The notes: generated from the sequence alone by a model not told the origin. 64,000 bases of DNA from Apostichopus japonicus (GCF_037975245.1 NC_092563.1:11065001-11129000), one strand, 5' to 3'. Counted from the first letter of the stretch, positions 14,687 to 25,174 are shown. Numbers and translations are program-made.

Positions 14687-14893
14687 CAGGGAGTTGTTAT
14701 GGAACAACTCCCTGGTCAGTAGTGTGCGGTATTACGCCGCGTTTTCGTGTGTATTGTGTGATACAAATCTCTGTGCTTTGTTTTACGTTCAGAACTTTTT
14801 CACAACTAATGGGCTGTACAGTATAAGTTACGGTCGAGCTTTGCATCATGCGTAATAGTTTGACCAGGGAGCTGCTACTCTAGCAGTTCCCTG
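14687..14893. repeat. Pair of matching CAGGGAG hairpins about 180 bp apart
   Basis: The first hairpin is CAGGGAGTTGTT (14687-14698), loop ATGG, AACAACTCCCTG (14703-14714): a perfect 12-bp stem. The second is CAGGGAGCTGCT (14865-14876), five-base loop, AGCAGTTCCCTG (14882-14893): the same kind of stem with one G-T-type mismatch. The two hairpins are related to each other and bracket about 150 bp. This looks like the two ends of a small mobile element with palindromic termini, or two copies of one fold-back unit. No target duplication is obvious. Confidence 0.6.
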
Positions 14894-17100
14894 CTTTTAC
14901 TCTTTTAGGCCTACATGGTGAGCAGTAGAAGTCAAGAAACAGCTCAAGAAACTAATAGTTATGAGCTTTATGTCTGATTCACGCTGACTGGTGTCACAAA
15001 AAGACAAACGCGAATGAGTGAAAAAGTTGACTGAAGTGATTACAAACTATTGGGTATCAAACGTAAAGTCAAGTCCGTCATGTGTAAACAATTGGTATTT
15101 CAGCCACTTTAGGTATTAATTATACATAGACAGAGTCACAGCTTACATTGTATTTTAGATATCAATTTTAGTTATATATCAGGAGGGAAAGTCAAAGCAT
15201 TTTATGTCATATACCATATATAGATAAATATGTATATTTAATTATTTTTGAACTCCTGGCAACGGGCCCTTTAGGCCATCACAGAAAACTTGCCCTAGCT
15301 GCACCCTGTCCTCCTAACCGGTGCACGTAAACCCTGTCCTTGCACCCCTTTGACCCGAATTAAAAAATAACGAAACTTGAACGGAAAAGGGAAGGAAAAT
15401 ACGTTGCCATAAGGGGCGGCTCCACCCTCTTTAGAAAGGATTGGCAAAAAGGGAATAAGTACATGAACAATAAACTAATAGTTATTTCCATTGAAAAGTG
15501 TCTCGATGAGCATCGGCCGTCAAAGCAAAAAACTTTTTTTTCTAAATCACGTCAGTGTATTGCTTTCCAGCGTACTGTACTCCCAGAATTGACTATCCTG
15601 CTTCTTGTTCCGAACGGCTCCCAACGAAATGCCAGAAAGTCGGCAACGGGGTTGGGGTGGGTTACCCAGCTCCACCATGGGGCACCTCATCACGACTGAC
15701 TCGAATTACAACTCGAAACTTTAACTGAAACTGGATTGAATTAAAAAAAATATATACTAGCTGTCTGCATGGATCATACTTATCTATACTATTGTGTGAC
15801 CATATAGGCGTACGGGCTCTATATGTCAACCAGGAGAGACTGGGGGAAGCTTTTTTTCTTGCCACAGAAAATTAAACATTGCCCGGAAGTTCCTAGCACG
15901 ATTAATTCATTTCAAACTTCGACGGCAATGAAGGACAAAGAGAACCATATAGGCCTATGCCTGACTATAAGATCATTGAACCATCACGAACAACTCTGAA
16001 TAATCTTCCATTTGCGGATTCATTACACTGGGAATAAGGGGTGGGGGTGAGGCTTTCCATTTGATCCGTAAGTATATTGAACGGTCACCACAACAAGGGT
16101 GTATAGCTTGGGACTAGCACGGGGAGACTTGTCAACCTTGTGAACTTTTTTGGGGGTGAGATGCGGGGGGGGGGGGCGGTGAGTCGGCAAACTAAAACAT
16201 ACAGGGTAAACTGAGGGGAGGAAAGAGGTCAAAAAAAGAAAGAGTGAAAGACAGATGAAGGGATGGAGGAAGAAAGTAAAGAAAATGTGAAGATGGAGGC
16301 TATGGGTTGAGATAGATATGATATGAAAGTACAGAGAAAAAAAAAACAAGAGCAGAAAAATTGAGATCACTGGGATACTGTCAAATACACAAGGAGAATA
16401 TACAATCTAAATACTGGAATTAAATAATGCACAACATAAATACAGCTTTATGACATCAACAAATCAAAGGGGAAGGATATAATGTTTCAAGGATGCTGGA
16501 AAATAAGACACAACAGAAGATGATTATGGTTTCTGATCTATTAGGCTTCTTCTCTCTACTGCTACCAGGATGTAAGAGACCACAGGGACTCGCACAACTC
16601 TTTAAGTTGTGATGACCTCTGACCCTTACTATGCCTAACTGTTATCTTGCCAGGAAATAAATACACCAGTGCATGAGAGGAGGTGAGAGACAGGACTGAT
16701 TGATCGTGTCGATAGGGGTACATGTGATTCAAGAAGATAGATGTAAAGATGCGCATCGTTTGGACACTTCAAATGGGACCCCCTCCCCACCCCCACACCC
16801 TCCCCACGTTCAAATCATATCCCCTCCTGGCAACGGAAATGAACACCAGTATAAATAAACCGATACAGATATTTATACACGCTGTGCGTGTAGGCCTATA
16901 TAAAGCTGGCCATTCTCTGATTGTTACTCCTTGATTGAATTTCCCCAACCTTGCCCACCTTGACTTAGAGGGTGGCCAAGCTCCTGATTCACAGTCATAG
17001 CTACTATCGAACGAAATGGACGAAAGCAATTTATCTCAATCTGGTGATGCAGATGTATCAATAGCTGCTAATCCAACGTTTGTGAATGTCGCACAACCTG
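14894..17100. other. Non-coding region downstream of the minus-strand gene
   Basis: No gene is supported. It contains a 12-G run (16165-16176), a long purine-rich tract on the + strand (about 16206-16300, GGAAAGA/GAAGG-like), and CCCCTCC/CCCCACC-rich sequence at about 16778-16810. Open frames of 60-115 residues here are low-complexity or featureless. Part of the right end may be 3' untranslated sequence of the three-exon gene, but I found no clear poly(A) signal for it. Confidence 0.5.
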
Positions 17101-17303
17101 TCAACAAATGTCTGGGAAAAGTGCTTGTCCCTGCCATATGTATGATCTCTTTTGTTCAGGATCATGTAAATGTGGCAATGTGTATTCGTATAGTCTGAGG
17201 TTTCTCTCCCATGCTGCTCCATATCTAATCCTACTGGTGACATTGGACAGAACATTGGCAGATGGCTTCTTGAGAGGTGTTGAAGTAACTGGATCAGGTG
17301 TAT
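17101..17303 (-). CDS. Exon 3 (terminal coding exon) of the three-exon gene
   Basis: The acceptor is TTATGTAATCTCTACAG, then exon sequence ATACACCTGATCC. With the single G carried over from exon 2 the first codon is GAT. The frame gives DTPDPVTSTPLKKPSANV and ends WQGQALFPDIC before TGA. A second minus-strand frame is also open across this exon (to about 17058), but it would need a phase-0 junction, which exon 2 does not offer. Confidence 0.6.
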
Positions 17304-20300
17304 CTGTAGAGATTACATAAAACAAGAGTTACTAGATTGCAAGTATCCTGCTATAGCTTCTATGGCTGTGACCAAAAATATACCTTTTGTTTAGAACTTA
17401 TCACACTTATGCAGCACTGGAAACTGATATTTCAATTTAAATGGTGTCATTGAGTTTAGAGGGCATTGAAGTTACAAGTATGTTGGTGAAACCAAGACCA
17501 CCCTCAAGAAGCAGTTCTAGTCACAAGTCAATACCATGAAAATGGAGACTCCAGTAGGGGAACACTTTCAGCTGCCCAATCATACCATTAAAGACATGTC
17601 CCAACAGGTAACTAAATTCGTATTTAACCATCTCAGACACAGTACACCACAGCAGAGATAGAGAGAGTGGACGGAATGCTCTAGCACCATTCAACTGAAT
17701 GGGCTCAATATACAGGAAGGACATGACTAACTTTATCCTGCTCCATCTCTGTATTCTGCTATAGTTTATTCGCCCTCTCTCCTTACTTAATCCTCGCTTT
17801 GTACGCAGTTTAGCACAGTTTATCTAAATACCTCTGCTTTCACTGACTCCTTTTGTTCAATACACCATTAACTTCTTTCTTTGTGTTCACCATGTCCTCT
17901 CTGTTCCAGGCTCTATTGTGTCTCTTGAATTTACTGTTACTAGTCAGTTTGCCTCTAAAGAAGATCCTGATAATATCAGGCCCACTTACTTTTATAAATT
18001 TTCATACACATGTATGCTTTTTAGTGGATGAGCAATATGCTACCATTTTTTCTTTTCTTTTGGAATTTAATGAGAATGAAATTGTATTATTTTTCTGATC
18101 ACATCAGATCAGATAAGATTAGCACTGCTCTTCCAGTCTGTAATTGATGCAAGGATAAACATATAAATTTACCTTCTCCTTTCTGAGTGTCAACTGATCT
18201 TTCTGTGGTGACAGCTGCTGAGAATGCCTCTGTTTGACTTTCAGCATCTTTCCGGAAAAGATGCATTTGAAACCTATACAATGAAACAAAAAAAATTGTC
18301 CGTAAATCATATAACTGAAACAGTAATTTTACTATACACCCCAAGCTTAATTGTATGCGTAATGAATCTGGTAATGACCAAATCATTACAAACATACATG
18401 TTTTTATCATACCTACCCAAGAAAAAGTATGAAAGAGAAAAGTAACAAACAAACACTTAGGCAGATTTCAATAATAACATTGTTAACCCACATTGATTTA
18501 AACCCAGATAAGGATGAGATATTCTTTCATACTCTTCTTCAACATATCCATAAACCGCGGTACCTTTCAAGAATTGTAAGGATAATTTTGTGTGCCCAAC
18601 TGCTTGCCCAACAACTTGAGCTCACATGTCAATGTAAAATTTACTATGTAAACTTCCTGTCTTAGTGAACTGATTGGTTTCATATCACTAAAAGATGTCC
18701 AGTCTTTTGATCAAAGTTTGATGTACACTCATTTTTTACCTACTGTGTAAGCTTCCTGTTTATGTGAGCAGTTGGTTTCATGAGTGAGAATTGAGATGCT
18801 AGCTTACTCCATGACATAAGCCCACCATTGCGAAAAATTCCTGTTTACATGAATAGCTTGATTTCAGACTACCATTAATTTAATGCTAGATTACTCTCCA
18901 CAAGAGATAGTTTCGGCCACCAAATTTAATAGATATTATAATTTTTGAACACTAAACATCAGATCATTCACACGAAGCTGAACAAAAACAAGCATAGTAC
19001 TGACTATATATAAAAAATATGATAACTTAGCACAGCATCATAAAGTATGAGCATCAGGCCTACACAAAAAAACTGGTACTTTCTTACCTCCAGGCATGGC
19101 TATATAAAGGTTTATATAGGTATAGCTATATGTACTATGGTCCCTCAATTTGTGAGGCTAATTTACCTAATTTCTTGCATAGCAGTTGGGTTCCTTCAAA
19201 AATCCCAAACACAGAAATGTACACATGATTGCTGGAATATGGACAGACAGTCAGTAGATAACAGTATAACACCCTGTTGCCCAAATGAACCATTAAAACT
19301 TGATTGCATATATGCTGGCTGTGGCTGACCTTAGAAAAACCTAAGGTCTAGTTGCATACGCAGCGGTGTGAAAACATGTGAATCAGTTAGGAGTGATTCT
19401 AAATTATTTATGTAGATGCATTATTTTTATAGGAAAAATTGCAGGTCCATGTGGTTGTACTTGTACAGCACAGTAGGCCTTCCTCACTGGTGTATATTAC
19501 AAAATTAGGGAATACAGTTACTATGAACACTAAATTCAGATACTTATTACTAATACTATAGGTTATGTTATATGCCTAGTTAATTATGACTGGGCATAGG
19601 TGAGGCTTTTCTTCAAATGCTCATCCACAAGAATTATTCTTCAAACAAGGACAGCTGATAACAATTAAGAACCTGGAGGGGGTGGGGATGAACAGATCAC
19701 CTAGGCCTAGTGGTTAGAAAATATATTTCCATCAATTTGTTGAGGCAAAAACAGTTTACTTTTTGGTGATGAGAAGGCCCAGCTTTCCATGGCATAAATA
19801 TGAGGAGTGAAACTTAAGACCCCCCGTCCCTGTCAGTCTTCTTTAGGAAGGATATTTTAATTTTTAACTGTATACAGTAAAAAGTGGCTATTCTTACGAC
19901 TAGTCGTAAGAATAATTTCCGATACGCATGGGCAGTTGCTATTTTTATGATTAGGAGCACTGGCGGATCCAAGGGGGCCATGCCCCCCCCCCCCCCCCCA
20001 AGGTGAGCTAAACAGTGTTTCCGAACATCCGCTAAATCATATGATTGGAAATTAAAAAAATCGAGAGGAATAGCAGTGGTAGACTAGTCTTAACCATTTC
20101 GTATTCTGGTTTAAAATTAAATGCAGAGCTCCCAACTGACCCGCAATTCGCGGGAGTTAGACCCGCATTCTAACACCCAACCCGCTGACCCGCACAAGCG
20201 TCCGAAAAAACCGCATTGTAATTGTCAAGTATACATAAAAAAATTTGCATCAAATTTTGACTTAGCAACCATCATTTCTTTAGCATTTAGCATAATAGAG

Positions 20301-21958
20301 TATAAAACCTCCTTTACAGCATCATTTGAACCTCAAATTAGTCTATATTTCTTTTCATTGGGGCAAGCAGTGAACATTTTCATGCAACGGGAAAGAATGA
20401 ATTATCACCTACTATTCAATTTATTGATGTTTACACACAAAAAAATGCATATTTCTCAGAAAATTTTGGGTGACAAAAGCCTTTCTAAGTGCCACCATTT
20501 TACATGTAGGCATCACCAGGATTCCAAAAAATTCAAAAGGGGGGGACACCCCCTCCCATTATACCCCTCCCCCAGGACAGCAATTCGTGGCATGGACCAG
20601 CATTTGCCTTCTCAAGAGTTGGGAGCTATGTAAATGTATGAGCATGAGGATTTACATTTTAACACCATTTTGCAGTTACAGGCTGGTTGTAAGAAATTTA
20701 TAACCTATGAGAAATAAAATTTCTTGAGAAAGATGATCGGAACTTTGTTTTATAAATATTTTAGAAAATTACACCTGGGAAACATTTTTTTTAGAAGTAA
20801 ATTAACATCACCATTGTACACTTTTGTGGCACCAAATTGCATCTGAGGGCATTTAGCAATAGAAAATTTTCCAAAGGGGAGGGGGGCACCCCCTCCCCTT
20901 AGACCCCTCTCCCATATCACTCTAATGCCACCTTGGCCCCTCCCAAACAAAGGCCCTGGATCCGCCAGTGATTAGGAGTACTAATTTTACAACGAGGAGT
21001 AACAATAACTTCCGGTTAGGGTTAGGATTGAGGTTTAGGGTTATGTTTAGGGTTACCCCTACTACATGCGTAGTTGCTTTATTTACTTTACAGCACATGA
21101 ATTTGCCTTTGTCGTAAGAATAGTTTATAAATAATTGTTACCACTAGTCCTAAGAATAGCCACGGCCTATACAGTATCCTCATGACAAGCATTCACAAAC
21201 AGTGATGATGATGACTCAGTAATACAACTTACTGCTATTTTGTGCTAGGATAAGTATGATAAGGTTAGCATACGCTAGGTCCATTGGAAAAATAATGAAT
21301 GATAGGCCTAGTTACAAAGCCTAGGCTCATCAAATCATGTAGGCCTATGTTACAAATACAATAGCATAGACACTGCGAAGTTCGAACACCTAAGCCTTAA
21401 AATACCCCAAAAACTATCTTCATTTTATTGACAGATATGTACGTACATACTTGCGCACGGGTCATTTTGGAGAGGAAATAACTGTAGCTTCCTAGTTTTT
21501 AGTGATATTGGCTCTCGCTTGCAGGTTATCATGGTGAAATCGTGTATTTCTTAGGGTTGTCCGAACTTTGCAGTTTTCTGTACTTCGCAATACTGACAGT
21601 TACCTAAGACAATACCCTGTAGTACTACTATGTACTATTATTACCCTATACAGTTTTAGCCTAGCTTAGCAAATCATTACCTTTTTGTGTGATCCTGAAG
21701 CAAATGTTCTGCGAAATCTGCGTTGCTAACAGTAGTCAAATTGTGGACATGTTTGTAGAGTTCTTTCTCCATTTGCCAGTTTACGTAGGAACGTAGAAGA
21801 TAGATCTTCGTGGCATCTCTTCGTCGCTGTTGTTCCTTTGCACTGCTGTTTTTGTCAGGTCCATGCAACAATGGCTTTCCTCCAATTGAACCTACGCTCG
21901 TTCCAGGATAAGGTCGTTTTCTTTCGCCCGATTCTCCTTGCCCTGATCCCTTTTCCAT
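17101..21958 (-). CDS. Three-exon gene, about 193-residue protein of unknown function
   Basis: Three minus-strand exons join cleanly: 21681-21958, 18173-18273 and 17101-17303. Exon 1 ends in AAAAAG followed by GTAATG (phase 2). Exon 2 is preceded by a T-rich tract ending GTATAG and ends GAGAAG then GTAAAT (phase 1). Exon 3 is preceded by GTAATCTCTACAG. The phases match at both joins, and the frame closes with TGA at 17101-17103. The start ATG (21958-21956) has A at -3, G at +4, and an in-frame TAG 18 bases upstream. The product is hydrophilic: a basic N-terminus with KEQQRRRD, then a helical-looking segment around residues 50-90 (KIYLLRSYVNWQ ... NADFAEHLLQDH), an acidic, Thr-rich middle (AESQTEAF, ERSVDTQ), then STPLKKPSA and a 60-residue tail. 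No signal peptide or membrane helix is evident. The helical segment recalls N-terminal pieces of multi-copy invertebrate proteins I cannot name, so the function is unknown. All transposon debris inside the locus lies in introns. Confidence 0.6.
17461..17730 (+). pseudogene. Decayed GIY-YIG endonuclease domain of a Penelope-like retroelement
   Basis: Reading one + frame from 17473 gives YKYVGETKTTLKKQF, a stop (TAG at 17518-17520), then METPVGEHFQLPNHTIKDMS, and later a second TAG (17659-17661) and QLNGLNIQEGHD before the final TAA at 17728. YVGET, PVGEHFxxPxHxxxDM and LNxxQPNGLNI-type endings are hallmarks of the GIY-YIG endonuclease module at the C-terminus of Penelope-like retroelements. 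The reading frame is kept across both stops and there is no frameshift. The reverse transcriptase is not visible upstream, so this is a 5'-truncated, dead copy. It sits in intron 2 of the three-exon gene, on the opposite strand. Confidence 0.75.
17731..18172. other. Intron 2 sequence, no other feature seen
   Basis: AT-rich sequence between the retroelement remnant and exon 2. The + strand open frame at 17853-18098 is rich in Leu, Phe and Ser with no recognisable domain; I treat it as chance. Confidence 0.5.
18173..18273 (-). CDS. Exon 2 of the three-exon gene
   Basis: A 101-bp exon flanked on the minus strand by TTTGTTTCATTGTATAG (acceptor) and GTAAATTTATATG (donor). One base completes an Arg codon from exon 1. 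It then encodes 33 residues including FRKDAESQTEAFSAAV and TERSVDTQKGE, and leaves one G for exon 3. The acidic/Thr-rich composition and perfect phase agreement with both neighbours support a real internal exon. Confidence 0.65.
18274..19870. other. Intron 1 (left part), no gene seen
   Basis: AT-rich, with no open frame of convincing character on either strand. Several TAGGCCT/AGGCCTA words occur here, as elsewhere in the island. Confidence 0.5.
19958..20970. mobile_element. hAT-like non-autonomous transposon with perfect 8-bp target duplication
   Basis: The ends are CACTGGCGGATCCA (19958-19971) and TGGATCCGCCAGTG (20957-20970), exact inverted repeats. They are flanked by ATTAGGAG at 19950-19957 and again at 20971-20978. 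An 8-bp duplication and CA(C/G)TG-type ends are characteristic of hAT transposons. The element is 1013 bp. Next to the left end is a run of 17 C (19983-19999), and near the right end a GGGGCACCCCCTCCCC block. No transposase domain is visible; an open frame at 20121-20633 looks accidental. The element interrupts the MITE above, so it is the younger of the two. Confidence 0.88.
20127..20627. repeat. Inner inverted-repeat unit inside the hAT-like element
   Basis: AGCTCCCAACT at 20127-20137 and AGTTGGGAGCT at 20617-20627 are exact 11-bp inverted repeats about 500 bp apart. The unit ends with a GGGGGACACCCCCTCCC tail much like the tail of the surrounding element (about 20878-20895), and starts with ACCCGCA/GCGGG words. 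It may be a third nested insertion or an internal part of the hAT-like element. No target duplication was found. Confidence 0.45.
21681..21958 (-). CDS. Exon 1 of the three-exon gene
   Basis: ATG at 21958-21956 in the context ATCATGG, with an in-frame stop upstream. The 92 full codons begin MEKGSGQGESGERKRPYP, are rich in Gly, Ser, Lys and Arg, then contain the segment DATKIYLLRSYVNWQ, KHVHNLTTVSNADF and AEHLLQDHTK. The exon closes at AAAAAG|GTAATG, a strong donor. I chose the ATG because the frame can be extended upstream only to a GTG codon before the stop, and no pyrimidine-rich acceptor is visible there. Confidence 0.65.
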
Positions 21959-23100
21959 GATTGTCACTATACTCTAGTCTAATCGAATGTATTTGTACGA
22001 AAATCGTACAGTATTCTTTACTCAAAAGTCACACAAACAACAAACTATCGCGTACGAAAATCCTTTGCGGTAAACAATACAGTAATCTGAAATGCTGTGT
22101 TATAACATTGTGTGCATGGGTACGGGCTTGTTACGCATACGCTTGCCTGTGCTATTCACTGATCTAAATTTGCCACCGAGGTCACGTGATTAATAGGGGT
22201 CCCATTAAACCTCGCTGAAACCTCGATAATGCCAGCGCCCTCAAAAAAAAGTCTACGAGCGATATCGCCTTTAATGTCGGCCTCTAGCTGAAAAAGAAAT
22301 GTCACTCGAGAGTCGACTAAAAAATTTAAAACAGTTTTGACTCATTACATCACTAAAATTTAAAAAAAATGGGGGGGGGGGAATAATGAGGAAAGGATAT
22401 TCTCAAATGGAATTTTCTACAGTTACTGACTTTATAATAATCAGGTTACTTGCTTTTCATGGAACAAATTATGGAATATTGTGCACAATAAATAATATTA
22501 GCTTAATTAATTGCTTAATTAAATAAACCTTCAACATAGTGAGTGCAGTGAAATGTAGGAACATTAAAGTAAACATTAAAATAACATGCTCGAAAAATCA
22601 TACAACAAAGTTTTTTTGGCAACTAGGTGTTTGTTTAATTACATTCATAATTAGATCAGTATCATTAAAAAACATTTTTAAAAACCAAAAATCAATTAAA
22701 TATTTATTTCTGGAGCCCTCCCTATTCATATAAAACTGTTTGTAAACTCCGGGTAATCAATTTAACGTTTTAGGGTATGTGTTAGGTACTCCTTAAAGGC
22801 ATTGAAGATTTGTCCCAAACAGCATGCAGCCATCTGAAAAAGTTAACTTTCTGTTGCTTGCAAGTGATGTTTGTTCGTGTCGCTAAAAAAGACAGACAGT
22901 AATGAAACGTGATACCTTGATATCTTTAGCTGGACCTGAGATGTTCATCGCTGTATCGTTTATACACTGTAATGTGGGTATTGACCGTAGCTGTATGTAC
23001 TGACTGTACACTAGTGTCTAATTACCGACGGTAGCAAGCTGTGTTTGTATTTTCTGGGATCGATGGCAGTGTCTAACACTTCTGTTACACCTCATTCGAA
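21959..23100. other. Upstream region of the three-exon gene; otherwise no gene seen
   Basis: The part nearest the gene (21968-22270) has more CpG and contains GTCACGTGAT (22181-22190). Further right the sequence is AT-rich, with an 11-G run at 22371-22381 and A-rich stretches. The short + strand open frame 22539-22733 is Lys/Ile/Asn-rich and looks like AT-rich chance. Confidence 0.5.
22183..22188. promoter_or_regulatory. CACGTG E-box about 225 bp upstream of the three-exon gene start
   Basis: CACGTG lies within GTCACGTGAT, the extended form favoured by USF/TFE-type bHLH-zipper factors. Its position suits a proximal promoter element of the minus-strand gene. A six-base match can occur by chance, so this is a weak call. 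Confidence 0.3.
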
Positions 23101-23269
23101 ACTAGGTCAGATTACCGGCATTAGACGTTCTTTTTGCGCGAGTCTTCACACCCTTTTAAAGCTACTCCATGCTGACACACGTGGTTCCGGACTACAGAGC
23201 AATAAAAAAGTAACATTCACTCCTTGAAGTAACTCCATGCTGGCTGCCCTTATAGATGTGGCATGGATA

Positions 23270-23477
23270 CGGACGAGAGACTTCGCTTCTGTTGGTTGCA
23301 AAATTCCATACACCATGGAAGCATGGAACTCACAAAACTAGTGTTGTAGAGGGGGAGCATAGTCTACGTTAAATGTATGTTCAACGCCTCTGTCCCAGCT
23401 GGAATGGCCAGTTTATCTGCCACAATGAAGAATTGTTTGGGGTTCAATTCTGGTCCGAGAGATAGGATGAAAGGCTG
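23270..23477 (-). pseudogene. Decayed coding remnant of an uncharacterised multi-copy metazoan protein family
   Basis: Minus strand 23477-23367 reads QPFILSLGPELNPKQF then FIVADKLAIPAGT before a stop. Immediately after, in a shifted frame (about 23383-23285), it reads TFNVDYAPPLQH, a stop, then EFHASMVYGI. The order L-G-P...Q..F.VAD..AIP, then FN..Y..PLQ, then F...VYGI matches a C-terminal pattern I remember from uncharacterised, multi-copy proteins of fish, urchins and corals, some of which begin with a SAM domain. A segment between the two parts appears deleted. It lies downstream of the SAM-like first exon (25175-25244) on the same strand and may be the last exon of that gene in decayed form. 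The family match is from memory and was not searched. Confidence 0.45.
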
Positions 23478-23520
23478 TCAATATTGTCCTTGTCTGCCCT
23501 GTGCTGCACTCTCAATATCT

Positions 23521-24146
23521 GTGCCCTTCTGTTTGGTGAAGATAAAAATAAATGTGATAAAGGACAAGCAATATGGTATAAATCAAAACATTCTTAAAAA
23601 AAGATATGTTGAGAGGTAGAGAGACTAGACTAGAATAATATTTAGGAGAGAATGGAGAAACAAGAACATGACTGGCATTGTACAAAGGAGATATATCAAT
23701 TCACGATAGGCAGCAATATGTCATCCATGGCGGGTGAGATGTGTTATGTGAAGGTGGATTCAAATTCAACCTAACATTTATGGGTTATCATGTTGATTTT
23801 GGCAGGTACATGGTTACCAAGCAAGGTTTGTTGTTAGTTGTTTTCAGAAATTTCTCTTTTTAAGGATAAATTGTTCATGACATCTCCTGATTCCATTACA
23901 TCAGCATAGAAAACCAGTGAACAAGGAATATGATTTACATTTTAGCCTACTGATTTCACTAATATGTCTATCTGCTTGTAAAAGAAACTGATTTCATAAC
24001 ATTAGTGAATGGTAATATTACTGTAAAATCTTATAATAAAGACTGATGGCCCACTATATGTTTAATAAAATAACAAAAGCATACCAATTCTTTTCCAGTT
24101 TCCACATGATTTAAATACAATGGTAATGGTTTAACAGAATCGTGTT
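23521..24146. other. AT-rich spacer, no gene seen
   Basis: No exon with convincing splice sites was found on either strand. If the SAM-like first exon and the 23.3-kb remnant belong to one gene, this is intron or lost exon sequence. Confidence 0.45.
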
Positions 24147-25018
24147 AGCTTCATGCTGTAATGGCTGTAGAAGTCACTACATTTTTTCAAATAATTAAGG
24201 GTGCTTACAATCTATGCATAATAGTACTGTGTTTTGCAATTTCTTGAGCATTATTATGTTCAAGTATTTGTTATGAGGTTAACCTAGCCTAGATTCATTT
24301 GGGACGATCGAGTACATATTGCAGTCCTGACAAGCGTGCTTATTCGCCCGACGATTGGGTTCATATGCAGGACAGGCGGGCTAATTTGCCCAACGATCTG
24401 GTACCGTGATAGCTTCATGCTGTAATGGCTGTAGCAGTCACTACATTTTTCAAATAATTAAGGGTGCTTACAATCTATGCATAATAGTACTGTGTTTTGC
24501 AATTTCTTGAGCATTATTATGTCCAAGTATTTGTTATGAGGGGTTAACCTAGCCTAGATTCATTTTGGGACGATCGAGTACATATTGCAGTCCTGACAAG
24601 CGTGCTTATTCGCCCGACGATTGGGTTCATATGCAGGACAGGCGGGCTAATTTGCCCAACGATCTGGTACCGTGATAGCTTCATGCTGTAATGGCTGTAG
24701 CAGTCACTACATTTTTCAAATAATTAAGGGTGCTTACAATCTATGCATAATAGTACTGTGTTTTGCAATTTCTTGAGCATTATTATGTCCAAGTATTTGT
24801 TATGAGGGGTTAACCTAGCCTAGATTCATTTTGGGACGATCGAGTACATACTGCAGGACAAGCGTGCTTATTCGCCCGACGATCGGGTACATATGCAGGA
24901 CAGGCGGGCTGATTTGCCCGACGATCGGGTACATACGCAGGACAGGCGGGCTGATTTGCCCGACGATCGGGTACATATGCAGGACCGGCGTGCTTATTCG
25001 CCCGACGATCGTGTTAAT
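24147..25018. repeat. Nested tandem repeat: about 265-bp unit (three copies) containing a 42-bp repeat
   Basis: The large unit starts with AGCTTCATGCTGTAATGGC at 24147, 24411 and 24677 (offsets 264 and 266). It ends with a shorter repeat of 42 bp (CGACGATCGGGTACATATGC, then AGGACAGGCGGGCTGATTTG, CC). The first two large copies hold about two of these; the last holds about four (24834-25016). The 42-bp unit encodes 14 residues per copy with no stop on the minus strand (QISPPVLRMYPIVG-like), so it shows as an open frame. Copies 2 and 3 of the large unit are nearly identical, while copy 1 differs at several bases. Confidence 0.88.
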
Positions 25019-25174
25019 AGGCCCCACCAATTATAACAACAGCCTAGGCCCTATTTGCTATAGTACAGCCTAGCTAGGCCTACCTCGCGCACAAGCCTAG
25101 AATAACTAACGTTACGAACTGCCAAGCTTTTATTCTGTATTAATTGGAAAACAACAAAAAACATACATACATAC

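Larger units (their letters stand above)
19884..21163. mobile_element. MITE / fold-back element split by a later hAT insertion
   Basis: Left end GTGGCTATTCTTACGAC... (19884-19904) and right end ...GTCCTAAGAATAGCCAC (21143-21163) are inverted matches at 20 of 21 positions. At the left end, ATTCTTACGACT followed by its complement forms a perfect 24-bp palindrome (19890-19913). A direct repeat TATACAGTA lies just outside both ends (19871-19879 and 21168-21176) and could be a 9-bp target duplication, although four extra bases separate it from the inverted repeat on each side. After removing the nested hAT-like element the unit is about 260 bp. It contains degenerate TTAGGGTT words (about 21016-21055). 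A 9-bp duplication would suit a Mutator-like element, but no transposase is present. Confidence 0.65.

Noticed and set aside
14571-14855. 94-codon + frame
   Set aside because: It runs through the first hairpin and ends near the second, has no recognisable domain, and appears to be a by-product of a GC-richer patch.
16023-16370. 115-codon minus-strand frame rich in Leu, Phe, Ser and Pro
   Set aside because: It is the translation of a purine-rich low-complexity tract.
17016-17320. Plus-strand frames starting MDESNLSQ and MSGKSACP
   Set aside because: They overlap exon 3 of the minus-strand gene, have no splice partners, and the minus-strand model explains the open sequence better.
20121-20633. 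170-codon open frame on the + strand
   Set aside because: It lies inside the hAT-like element, crosses the inner repeat, runs through C-rich and A-rich tracts, and shows no domain.
21005-21060. Interstitial telomere repeat (TTAGGGTT words)
   Set aside because: Only a few degenerate copies with irregular spacing inside a MITE; not a telomere or a telomere-fusion remnant.
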